Source: Gemmatimonadota bacterium
Lineage (GTDB): Bacteria > Gemmatimonadota > Gemmatimonadetes > Longimicrobiales > Gaopeijiaceae
Reading direction: 5' to 3'
NCBI GenBank assembly: GCA_022560615.1
Contig: JADFSR010000011.1
Coordinates: 34,301-98,300 of the forward strand
Length of the DNA: 64,000 nt
Part shown: piece after piece, positions 7,362-17,200 of the stretch
Layout of the letters: each line of letters starts with the position of its first letter
Numbering within the stretch: position 1 is the first letter of the stretch
Translations under genes and position numbers: made by a program
The notes under the pieces: model-generated
What the model was told of the DNA's origin: nothing
The model's database searches: none
Seen by the model: only the letters and a program-made list of their open reading frames with translations

Positions 7362-10300
7362 TCGGCTTCCCCCACGATCTCGACGCTGAAGTCGCCCATG
7401 TGGTAAATGGTGCGCCCGTCCACGGTGAGGTATCCGGATGCGATCACGCGGCCAGCCTCATCGTCCACCTCGGTGATGACCGCTTCCACCTCGACCCTCG
7501 CGTCGGTGGGCAGCACCTGGCCACGATAGGTCCAGTTGTGCTCACGCCCCAGGCCGTTCGTCCGCCACGCCGTGTCGGCATCGACGTGCCACCGGTCCGT
7601 GGCGTACGCCTTGAGGAGCTGGAGGAAGGACTCGCACCCCAAGGAGCCCGGCCACACGGGGTCATGCATGAAATGTGCCTTGAAGAACCACGCCTCAGAA
7701 TCCACCGGGATGCTCCCCCGGACGAAGCCGAGGCCGTGGGGCCCACCCTCGCGCAGGAGCACGTCGATGCTCGCCAGCATGCGGAAGCCCTCGTCGGGAT
7801 GGGGCGCCTCGGTAGGGTAGCCGAAGCTGACGGCCTGAGTCATCTCGGCCTGGGTGGGCTCGTACTTCTCCGCCTCTCGGATGCCGATCTGGTCGGCCAG
7901 GGACTCCGCGCTGAAGAAGCCGAAGTAGGTATCGCCCTCGAAGACCACACCCTGGGCGTCGGTCATGCGCATGTCGAAGCGCTCGATGATCATGCCGCCC
8001 GAGTGGGACACGTCCGTCAGCCGCACCTCGGTGGTGAGCGTACCGGAGTCCGGGCGCACCGCCCGTCTCTGGACCGCGCGTCCCCCCAGATTCCTGAAGC
8101 GGAGGTCCGTCTCACTCGTCAGAGCCGAGCCGCAATACGCGGCCAGCCAGCCGCACGGTTGCAGCGCGACCTCCAGCAGTACAGCGAACGGCATATCCGC
8201 CTGGCGGTTGGACTCGAAATACCAGCCGTCCGTGGGCACGTCGTACTCCACTGTGGCCGCTGCGCCGGCCTCCAGGTCCCAGGCCGCACCCACGGTGTCT
8301 ACGACACGGTCCATGAAGGCGTAGGGCGGGCCCGGCAGGCGGGCGATAGCCCGCTCCTCATCGAACGGCAGATAGCGGTCACCGAACGCTTCAGACGGCT
8401 TGCCGATGGCGAAAGCCAGGATGGACTCCTGATCGTACAGCACACGTTTTTCACGCGGATGCCAGAGCGCCTCCACGTCCTCGCGCACGAGGCCCGTGAG
8501 CCGCATGGACATGTCCGCGATCTCGACGACGGGCCTGCCGTCGGCGTACATGAGCGCGTCGACGATGGCGTAGGGCTCCGGCCGGTAGCCGAGCTCCTTG
8601 ACCTCGATCTCATACGTGACGCGCCGCGTGGTCTCGGTGACCTGGCCCCGGCACTTCAGACGGCTCTTCACGCCGGGCACCGGTTCGTACCGGACCTTAC
8701 CCACTTCTCCCACCCACCCCATGCGTAGCAGATAGATGCGCAGCGTGTGCAGACAGCACTCGTACATGAGCGTGCCCGGCATGACCATGTCGTCGCTGAA
8801 GTGGCAGGTCAGGAACCAGTCGTCGGGGTGGATGTCGGCTTCCCCGCGGATCATCCCTATGCCGAAGCGGCCGCCCTCGGGATCCACGTGGGTCACCCGG
8901 TGCACGAGCTCCATGAGCCCACTGGGCAGCGTCTCCGGCGTGCCGATAGGCAGGTCCGCGAAGGTCGGACCGAAGCACGTTGTGAGGTCGCCCCGGCGCA
9001 ATGCCGCGATCTGCTCCTCGTCGTAGGAGTCGCCGGCCCGCATGGGCGCGAGGTTCGTCCAGCCCTCCGGCAGGACACCCGGTCGGGGCTGTTGGTCGAT
9101 CTTGGTTCGCACGATGCCCTGGCCCGCCTCGAGTTCCTCGATCGTGAAGAAGCCCGCGCAGCCCTCGCGCATGGATAGGAGCGGACGGCCGTCCACCGTC
9201 GCCTCGAAGCCGAAGTAGAAGAGCCACGTCTCACCCTGGCGGAAGAAGCGCTCGATGTTGATGTCGTACCGGATGACCTTGCCCGGTTCTGGCAGGTGGT
9301 CGTGGAACGTCACCACAGCATCCAGGAGGCGATACACGGCCAAGCCGTCGGTCTGTGCGTCGATGCCCAGCCAGCCGGCGAGAAAGAGGTCGGCCTGTCC
9401 CGACTCGACGGCGATGCATGTCGGGATCGCGCCGCAGCTCAGGTACCAGGGGCGCACGCCTACGTCGTGCTCCGTCACGACACGTCCGCCGGTCATGGAG
9501 TGCGGCTCGCCCTCGATGCTGAGGATGCGGTCCACCAGCATGAGCGGCTCGTCCGGCAGGCGGACTCGCGTGGCGTGTTCGTCGATGGACGCGTACGACT
9601 CTCCCAGTACCTTGCCGATGGACCCGACTGCGAACTCCAGGCACGCCTCGCGATCGAGTGCAGTGGGCGGGGAGAGAGGCGTCCGCGTCGCAGGGGCAGC
9701 CAGCAACTGCTCGACAAGCCGGAACTGGAGGGCCGCGGTCTCCTGCAGCGCGCGGTCGAGGTCGTGGGCGGTGCGCAGGTAGGTGCTATGCGCTTGAGCC
9801 CGGGCCTCGCTCGAGGCGCTCAGCCCCGCCAGCAGTGTCGGGTCGGCGGCGAGGAGCACGCCCCCGGACGCCAGAGCGGGAAACTCAATCAGCGTCGCTG
9901 CCGGGGCGGAGGCTGCCGCGGTCTGCACTACTGGCACAGGTGGCATAGCGCCGGGCGCGGGTGTCGGCCCCGCTGCATCCAGCGGAGCAGAGGCGGGCAC
10001 CGGGGAAGGCTGCGCGTGGGACACAGCAGGCTCCATCTGCGGGCCGCGCCAGCGGATATGGAACGGGTCGCCGCCGATGGGGATCCGCAGCGCCGATGAG
10101 GCCTCGCGCAGGACGCTGCGATGGCCGAGCGCTCTGGTCTCGACGCCGTAGAGAGGCTGTAGGTCCACGTGGATTCGCTCAGCGATGAGCCGACCCAGCA
10201 AGCGCAGCAGCGAAGACACGTCACCCTTGTGAGCGCTCAGCGCAGACTGAGCGACGTGTGGGCGGCCCTCGAGGATGCGCGCGATCATGCGCGTGCACGA

Positions 10301-13300
10301 GGAGCCCGGGCCCATCTCCAGGAAGATACGGACCCCCTGATCGTACGCCCGCTCGATGAGCCTCGGGAAGTCGAAGCCCCGCACGGCTTGCTCGAGAATG
10401 CTGTCGGCCGCGCTCTCCCTGGTCACATCGTAGACGTCTCCCGCCGCGGCGCTGAAGAAGCGCACTCCGGCTGGAGCCGTCGTCGGGAAGAGGTGGAAGT
10501 CGTGGTACTCCTTGGCCACAGGCTCGGCGACCGCGCAGTGCACCGTGGGCACGCCCTCGAGCGCGTGGAAGTTGCAGTGCAGGGCGTCCACTACGGCGGC
10601 CACGCGCCTGCGGTCTCCTCCGATGACGCACTCCGCGGGCGTGTTGATGATGAGGAGGTAGACGCGTTCCTCCGCGTCGAGCACGCCACGCACTGCCGCG
10701 GCTGCACGATCCACCACGCCGGTGACCCAGTCCACCTCCTCGTACTCCGTCAGGCCCCAGCTCTTGCGAATACTGTCGCAGCGGCCCGCCAAATCGTCGG
10801 TGAAGAGGGAGCTCTCCATGAGGCGAGCGAGCATCATCTCCCGGTCCCCCCAAGCGCGTAGCGAGAAGAGTCCGGCGGGTTCTCCGAGGCTGTAGCCCAA
10901 CACGCTGCCAGGCTCAACGCCGAAGGAGCGCACCAGGTCGGAAACCACCGTGCCCAGCGCGACCTGGGCGATGATGAACGCCCGCTCGTCATCGCCCAGA
11001 TCTTTGCTGGACGACGCGTTCCAGAAGCGGTCGGGCAAGAGCTGTTGCGGAAGGTAGAGCGTCTCGGCGTCTTGCCTGCGAGCGATCTCCGGCCACTCCA
11101 CCGCCAACTCGCGTCCCATGCCGGTGTAGTGATTGCCCGACCCCGGGAAAACGAAGGCGAGTCTGCCGTGCCCGCCCAGCGGGTGGAAGTTCCAGAGGAT
11201 GCGGTTCGACTCTGGGAGGGTGCTGTCGTCGGCCTCACCGCGCAGCATGGCGCCCGCCGCGTCTGCAAGGCGTAGCAGTTCCTCGCGTGAGCGCGCCACG
11301 AGGGACAGGCCGAGCTTGGCGTCTGGACTCTGGCCGACCTTTCGGAACCAGTCGCGCGCGAGCAGCTCGATGGGCTCGGCCTCGTGGCGCGCGTGGGTCG
11401 TGAGAGCGGCGAGCCGCGCTCCCAGCAGAGAGATGTCGTCGGCTTCCACGGCGAAGAGTGCCTCGCTGCGCGCACCGAGGGGTTGGCGCCGCTCCGGGAG
11501 CGTGGCCGCGCCCTTGCTGTCCTCGTGCTCCTCTAGCACGAGGTGGCAGCAGCCTCCGTCGACACCGAACGCGCTGACACCAGCGCGGCGGGGGCCGTCG
11601 GCGCGGTTTCTCAGCCAGTATTGGGGCTCCCTCGCGAGCAGGAAATCCCTCGGTGAGAGGTCAGCCCGCACCGAGCGTAGCCCGCGTACGGCCGGCAGCA
11701 CCTCCTGGTAGAGGCAGAGTGCCGCCTTGACCACCGAGGCGAGCGCGGCGGCGGCGCCTGCGTGTCCCACGTCGGCCTTCACGCTGCCGAGATGGCGCAC
11801 GGGTGCCATGTGTCGTGGCGAGAAGAACGAGCAGAGCGCCTCGGTCTCGATGCGGTCCTCGATGTGGTTCCCGCTTCCGTGCGCCTCGACGTAGCCGACT
11901 AGGGACGGATCGAGATCCGCGTCTTCGTAGGCGCGCACGAGGGCTCGCGAATACGTGTCGGGAGTGGGCATGGGCCGCTGGGCTGAGCCCCCCGAGTTCG
12001 CGCCGAATCCGCGGAACACGGCGTAGATTCGGTCGCCGTCGCGTTCCGCGTCCTCCAAGCGTTTGAGCACCAAGGCCGCGGCTCCCTCGCCCACCACCGC
12101 ACCATCCGCGTCCGCGTCGAAGGGACGCGCGCGCCCGCTTGCCGAGTAGTGGTGGAGCGCGTGAGTTGCGAGTACTGCGCGCACGTCGCCGGCGAGATCC
12201 ACCGCGCCTACGAAGCAGCTGTCCAACTCACGCCCCTGCAGCGCTCGGACGGCGACCTCCAACGCACGCATGCCCGACGTCTCCTCGCTGGAGATCGTGA
12301 AGCTGGGACCACCGACGCGGAACTCTCGAGCGATGCGACTGGCGACGATGCCTCCCAACGCCCCCATGGTGCGGTTGGCCGTAAGAGGTGGCACAGTGTT
12401 GGCGCGGACGCCTTCGTCCACCGACCAGCGGAAATGGAAGTTGGTCGTGTTGAGGTCGAGCGCGATGCCGATGAAGACGCCGGAGCGTACCCGCTCTTGG
12501 GCCTCGAAGCCCGCGTCCTCGATGGCGTTCGCCATGACGTTGAGCATGAGGAGCTGCTGCGGAAGCATCTCCTCCAACTCCCTGGGAGGAATGCGGAACC
12601 GACCCTGGGGAATCTCCAGCCGATCGATGTAGTGGCCGCGGAAGTCGTTCGCGTGCAGCCCGAGGCCCTCGAACCAGTCGCACTCGGTGGCGCCCCACCA
12701 GCGCGTCGGCGTGGAGGGCTGTATCTCCGGATCGCCGCCGAGCACACGCTCCTGGAACGCGCGCAGGCCCTCCCATGGACCGAAGTGAGCGTCCATGCCA
12801 ACGATGGCGATAGGGTCGGAATGGGGTGATCGCGCGGCAACCACCGCGTGCACGCCCGGCCGCCACTCCTCGAGAAGCACATGGGCGTTGATCCCGCCGA
12901 AGCCGAACGCGCTGATGGCGGCGCGTCGGGGTGACCCGTCGGAGCGTCGTAGCCAGGGCTCGCCTTTGGAGAGCACCCGGAAGGGACCGGTAAGCAGGTC
13001 GTCGTCTGCCGGTGTCTCGAAGTTCGCGGTCGGCGGCAGTGTCTCGGCCTTCAGGGCGAGCAGGACCTTCGCCAGCCCCGCGGCAGCGGCAGCGGTGAGC
13101 AGGTGGCCCACGTTGGACTTCACCGACCCGATGATGCAGGGCCGCTCCCGGAGCGGCACGTCGGCCCAGAGTGCTTGTAGGCTCCGGAGTTCCGCCTTGT
13201 CTCCGGCGGGGGTGCCCGTGCCGTGACATTCGATGAGGTCGACGTCCTCCGGTGCCCAGCCGGCCTGCTCGTAGGCGGCCTGCATGGCGCGGAGCTGTCC

Positions 13301-14194
13301 CTCGGAATCCGGTGACATGAGGCTGCCGCCCACGTCGTTGCTCAGGCCGATTCCACGGATGACGGCGTGGACCCGGTCCCCGTCGCGCTCCGCGTCCACG
13401 CGTCGCTTGAGCAGGAAAAGCCCCGCACCTTCCCCCACCACGAGGCCGTCTGCCAAGCGGTCGAAGGGTGAGCATCGGCCGCTGGGTGAGAGGGCGCGCA
13501 ACTGGCTGAAGCCCATCTGAGTATAGAGCGATGACGGCCGGGAGACCCCTCCAGCGAGCATGGCGTCAGCACGGCCTGACACGAGTTCGTCGCACGCGAG
13601 CTTCAAAGCGTAGAGGGACGACGCGCATGCCGCGTCCAGCGTGTAGCTGCCGCCGCGTAGGCCCAGAGCGTGTGCCACCAGGCCCGCGGGAAGTCCCGCG
13701 ACATAGCGATTGAGGGGCTCGGTGGCCTCGGGCTCAGGGCCGACCTGCCCGAGGCGCTCCGCAAAGCTCCGGCCGAGGGTCTCCAGCGCCAGAGCTGAGG
13801 ACGCGTCCGTGGGCAGGACGATGTTGCCGAAGATGACGCCGGTACGATCCCGGTCGAGGGTTTCGGGCAGGCCGTCTGCCACCGCCATCTGCGCGGCGCG
13901 CAACGCCACCCGAAACATGGGGTCCAGCCGCTCCAAGAGGTCTGCGTCGATCCCCAGGTCGTCGGTGTCGAGATCGATCTCACCCAAAAGGCCAACGCGG
14001 CGTGAGTAGACCCGGTCCGCGGTGGCGATCTCCGGTGAATACGCCTCGTCCGGATCGAGGTACCAACGCCGGGACGGAACCTCGACGGCGGCGTCGTTGC
14101 CGCGCTCGATGTTGCTCCAGAAGTCCTGCGGGCTCTGGGCGCCGGGGAAGACCCCCCCGAAGCCGACGATGGCTATGTCGAGGCGTTCACTCAC
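7358..14194 (-). CDS. pfaC: PfaC-like PUFA synthase subunit (KS-CLF-AT-DH-DH)
   Basis: A 2278-residue megasynthase. KS1 at about 5-450 is active, with Cys in DAACASS, His in ECHGTGT and the SNVGH motif. A second KS-like domain at about 460-915 has SSEETSG where the Cys should be, making it a chain-length factor. An acyltransferase at about 1015-1330 has FVFPGSGNHYTGMG and the nucleophile motif GYSLGE near 1098. A Pro/Ala linker follows at about 1390-1430. Two double-hotdog FabA-like dehydratases then lie at about 1540-1880 and 1930-2260, with HFSDDMVMPGTL and HFMHDPVWPGSL carrying the catalytic His and partner segments AVESGQADLF and LLEVALQPCGW. In gammaproteobacteria the AT is a separate PfaB; fusion here is like myxobacterial Pfa3, but without the terminal acylglycerolphosphate acyltransferase. 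GTG 14194 has GGGGGAG upstream, 27 bases after the pfaA stop. Confidence 0.92.
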   Translation of the reverse strand: MSERLDIAIVGFGGVFPGAQSPQDFWSNIERGNDAAVEVPSRRWYLDPDEAYSPEIATADRVYSRRVGLLGEIDLDTDDLGIDADLLERLDPMFRVALRAAQMAVADGLPETLDRDRTGVIFGNIVLPTDASSALALETLGRSFAERLGQVGPEPEATEPLNRYVAGLPAGLVAHALGLRGGSYTLDAACASSLYALKLACDELVSGRADAMLAGGVSRPSSLYTQMGFSQLRALSPSGRCSPFDRLADGLVVGEGAGLFLLKRRVDAERDGDRVHAVIRGIGLSNDVGGSLMSPDSEGQLRAMQAAYEQAGWAPEDVDLIECHGTGTPAGDKAELRSLQALWADVPLRERPCIIGSVKSNVGHLLTAAAAAGLAKVLLALKAETLPPTANFETPADDDLLTGPFRVLSKGEPWLRRSDGSPRRAAISAFGFGGINAHVLLEEWRPGVHAVVAARSPHSDPIAIVGMDAHFGPWEGLRAFQERVLGGDPEIQPSTPTRWWGATECDWFEGLGLHANDFRGHYIDRLEIPQGRFRIPPRELEEMLPQQLLMLNVMANAIEDAGFEAQERVRSGVFIGIALDLNTTNFHFRWSVDEGVRANTVPPLTANRTMGALGGIVASRIAREFRVGGPSFTISSEETSGMRALEVAVRALQGRELDSCFVGAVDLAGDVRAVLATHALHHYSASGRARPFDADADGAVVGEGAAALVLKRLEDAERDGDRIYAVFRGFGANSGGSAQRPMPTPDTYSRALVRAYEDADLDPSLVGYVEAHGSGNHIEDRIETEALCSFFSPRHMAPVRHLGSVKADVGHAGAAAALASVVKAALCLYQEVLPAVRGLRSVRADLSPRDFLLAREPQYWLRNRADGPRRAGVSAFGVDGGCCHLVLEEHEDSKGAATLPERRQPLGARSEALFAVEADDISLLGARLAALTTHARHEAEPIELLARDWFRKVGQSPDAKLGLSLVARSREELLRLADAAGAMLRGEADDSTLPESNRILWNFHPLGGHGRLAFVFPGSGNHYTGMGRELAVEWPEIARRQDAETLYLPQQLLPDRFWNASSSKDLGDDERAFIIAQVALGTVVSDLVRSFGVEPGSVLGYSLGEPAGLFSLRAWGDREMMLARLMESSLFTDDLAGRCDSIRKSWGLTEYEEVDWVTGVVDRAAAAVRGVLDAEERVYLLIINTPAECVIGGDRRRVAAVVDALHCNFHALEGVPTVHCAVAEPVAKEYHDFHLFPTTAPAGVRFFSAAAGDVYDVTRESAADSILEQAVRGFDFPRLIERAYDQGVRIFLEMGPGSSCTRMIARILEGRPHVAQSALSAHKGDVSSLLRLLGRLIAERIHVDLQPLYGVETRALGHRSVLREASSALRIPIGGDPFHIRWRGPQMEPAVSHAQPSPVPASAPLDAAGPTPAPGAMPPVPVVQTAAASAPAATLIEFPALASGGVLLAADPTLLAGLSASSEARAQAHSTYLRTAHDLDRALQETAALQFRLVEQLLAAPATRTPLSPPTALDREACLEFAVGSIGKVLGESYASIDEHATRVRLPDEPLMLVDRILSIEGEPHSMTGGRVVTEHDVGVRPWYLSCGAIPTCIAVESGQADLFLAGWLGIDAQTDGLAVYRLLDAVVTFHDHLPEPGKVIRYDINIERFFRQGETWLFYFGFEATVDGRPLLSMREGCAGFFTIEELEAGQGIVRTKIDQQPRPGVLPEGWTNLAPMRAGDSYDEEQIAALRRGDLTTCFGPTFADLPIGTPETLPSGLMELVHRVTHVDPEGGRFGIGMIRGEADIHPDDWFLTCHFSDDMVMPGTLMYECCLHTLRIYLLRMGWVGEVGKVRYEPVPGVKSRLKCRGQVTETTRRVTYEIEVKELGYRPEPYAIVDALMYADGRPVVEIADMSMRLTGLVREDVEALWHPREKRVLYDQESILAFAIGKPSEAFGDRYLPFDEERAIARLPGPPYAFMDRVVDTVGAAWDLEAGAAATVEYDVPTDGWYFESNRQADMPFAVLLEVALQPCGWLAAYCGSALTSETDLRFRNLGGRAVQRRAVRPDSGTLTTEVRLTDVSHSGGMIIERFDMRMTDAQGVVFEGDTYFGFFSAESLADQIGIREAEKYEPTQAEMTQAVSFGYPTEAPHPDEGFRMLASIDVLLREGGPHGLGFVRGSIPVDSEAWFFKAHFMHDPVWPGSLGCESFLQLLKAYATDRWHVDADTAWRTNGLGREHNWTYRGQVLPTDARVEVEAVITEVDDEAGRVIASGYLTVDGRTIYHMGDFSVEIVGEAE

Positions 14195-14221
14195 GCACGA
14201 CTCCCCCCGATCCGCTCACCC

Positions 14222-17200
14222 TCAGGAGCTGACCTCGAGGGGTAGTCTATTGCTGCGGAACGTGCTCGTCAGCCCCTCGTCGATGGTGTTCTCGCAGCCC
14301 TCGAAACGCGCGACCAGTTGGCCGTCGGCATCGAGGAACTCCAGGTCGGCGAATACCCGGGTCTCGTCACTCTTCGTGATGCGAGCCACCACCTGGGCAC
14401 CGTCCTTCGGGAACGCGCGGTACTGGCGGTAGCTGGCCGCCGCACACGGCAGCGAGGGACCGGCGCCGTGGATCCCCGTCCAGAACGTGAGCAGCTGGAT
14501 TCCCACGTCGAGCACCAACGGATCGGTCAGCCAGCGCCGGCGGAACGGACGGTCCATCCACTGGTTCGGCGGCGGGGCCGCCGATGCGTCCGCGATCACA
14601 CCCTCGGGGGAGCAGATGTGCACCCGTTCGATTCCCTGGAGATCGGGGCCGTGGAAGAGGTGATCGCGGTAGATCTCGGCCGCAGTCTTCTCGTATGCGG
14701 GTCCCTGAGGTGGGTCCAAGCGGGCCTCGCCCTGGGGGAGGCTCTCAGTCAAAAGGATCTCCGCCCGAGCGTGCAGGAACTCCCTGCCGTCGTCCTGCGT
14801 GGCGCGCAGCTCCACCGGGACCCGGTAGTAGCCTTCTTCGTCCTTCCGTGCATCACCTGCGTGGATCTTCAGGCGCAGGCTGGCGTCGGCGTCCAGGACC
14901 AGACCCTTGAGCAGGCTGAGGTTGTCACAGCCGTGGAACTTCAGGCCGGGGTTACCATGCAACGCTCCGTGGGCGAGCCATTCGGGCAGCATCGCCATGG
15001 GCACGACGGCCTTGCCATCCAGGACGTGGGAGCGCAGGAACGAGCAGCTGGCTACGTCGATCACCTCTTCAGCCACCAGCGGCAGCGCAGACGACGCGGC
15101 GGACTCCATGATTGCGGCGTCGGGGGCGGGTCCCAGGACTACACGCTCGACGTCGGCCTGGTCGGTGGCCAGCTCGCGGAGCACGTGGTCTGCCCCCTGG
15201 GCTAGCGGAATGAGGGGTACGCCTTCGTTGGCGAAGACCGTCCTCAGGGACTCGTCCACCATGCCGCCTTCCCAGGGGCCCCAGTTGAGACTCAGGACCC
15301 TGCAACCTGGAAGACGCCGGGCCTCCTGTTGAGCGACCTTGTTGAGCACCTCGTTGGCGATCGCGTAGTCCACCTGACCCACGCGACCGTATCGCGCTGT
15401 GGACGAGCTGAAGAGGACGAGAGCGCGCAAGGCGTCGCGATCCACTGCCTCGAGGAGGTTGCGCAGGCCCGCCACCTTCGGCTCATAGACCTTCTTGAAA
15501 CTCTCGGCTGTCTTGTCGAGGATGTGCTGGTCGGCCAACACGCCCGCCCCGTGCACGAGGATACGGATCGGGCCGTACTGCTCGCGAATCGAAGAGAGAG
15601 CGTCGCGCACGGCGGACGCGTCGCGCACGTCCACCTGCATGTAGCGTACCGTCGCGCCCGTCTCGTTCATGCGCTCGAGGTTGGTGCGGATTTCCCGCTC
15701 CGCGCGGATGCGGTTGTAGATCTCACCGGCCTCGCGGGGCGACGTCGCGTCACCGCGGGCGAGCACGGCCTGCTTGATCTCAGCCTCGGTTCTGAGCTCC
15801 GCCCGCCACTCGGGTTCGACTTGCGGCTCCGGGCTGCGGCCGAGTAGGACGAGGGTAGGCCGGCACGCCTTCGCAAGCGCCAGGGCGACCTCCGCGGTCA
15901 CGCCTCGGGCCCCGCCGCTGAGCACTACGACATCGCCTTCGCCGAGGGGCAAGGAGCCGTTGGCGGACGGGAGCTCTCCGCCGCCCACCAGCTCGAGCAC
16001 GCTACGGCCCCCGGCGCTCAGACCCACTTCCACAGGACCGGCGCGGAACAGCTCCGCCACAATGGCGCGCGCAGCGTCTGCATCCTGCAGCTCCGGCGCA
16101 AGGTCGAGCGCCCGGCAACGCACCTCCGGCCACTCACCAGCCGCCGACTTCGTGAGGCCTGCGAAGCCTCCGGAAAGCGGGTCGGCGATCTCGTCGCCCG
16201 TGGTACCGAAGGCTCCGTCCAGGCGGGAGGCGCTCACGAGGAACGCTCCTCCCTCCCTCCCGGCGGTGCGCAGGCCGTTTCCGGCCGCCTGAACCACCTG
16301 GAGCACGCCCAGCAGGTCCGCGTCCGACGCACCTTCGCGGGGCGGGAGGATGATAACACCCACGACGGGCTCGTTCATCGAGCCGTTCAGCGACTTCACC
16401 GACACGACGCGCGGCTCGTAGCCATCGCTCTTGAGGAGTGCGAGGATCTCGGACGCCAGCACGGTGTCTCCGTCGGTGATCCAGATCGGCGCTCCAGCGG
16501 CGGGCCGAACCACATCCTCTTCGGGGGCGCCGTTGAAGTCCCGCGACCGCAGCACATACCGCTGCAGCGGTCGCTGGGCCACGCCCTCGACATGCGCTTC
16601 GGCATCCGCAGGGGCTGTCGGTGCCTCCGCCTCCGCTACCGACGTCGCACTCTCCGCGGCGGGCGGCTGAACCGTGACTTGTTCCTCGTCGACGGCCGGC
16701 GTGGGCTCGCGTGCGGCGCCCTCTCCGGGGATCAGGTCGAGCAACGACTGGAGGGTGCGCAGCGTGCCGAGCTGGTCGGGTCCGACCTTGGGAGCGTTGG
16801 GTAGCTGATCCTGAAGCGCCGAGAGGATCTCGACACGCTTGATGGAATCGATGCCGAGGTCCGAGTCGAGCTCCATCCTGAGCTCGAGCACTTCCACAGG
16901 ATATCCCGTCTTGTCGGAAACGATGTCCAGGAGGATCTTCGCCGCGTCGGCGCCCGGCGCTGCCGCGGGGGCCACAGCGGCGGTGGCCGGTTCCGACGCC
17001 CTCGCTGGCACCGAGGACGCGGCCGGCGCCTCGGCCGCGACAGGTGCATGGGTCTCAGAGCCCCCAGCGGCAGGGGTTGACAGGGTGGTCGGTTGAGCGT
17101 CGGGCGCCGCGGGTGCAGGTAGGGAAGTCAGCGGCGGTGGAGAGGACGCTGCGGGAAGCATCGGAGGTGCCGGTGCCACGGGCATGCCCATGGACATGTC

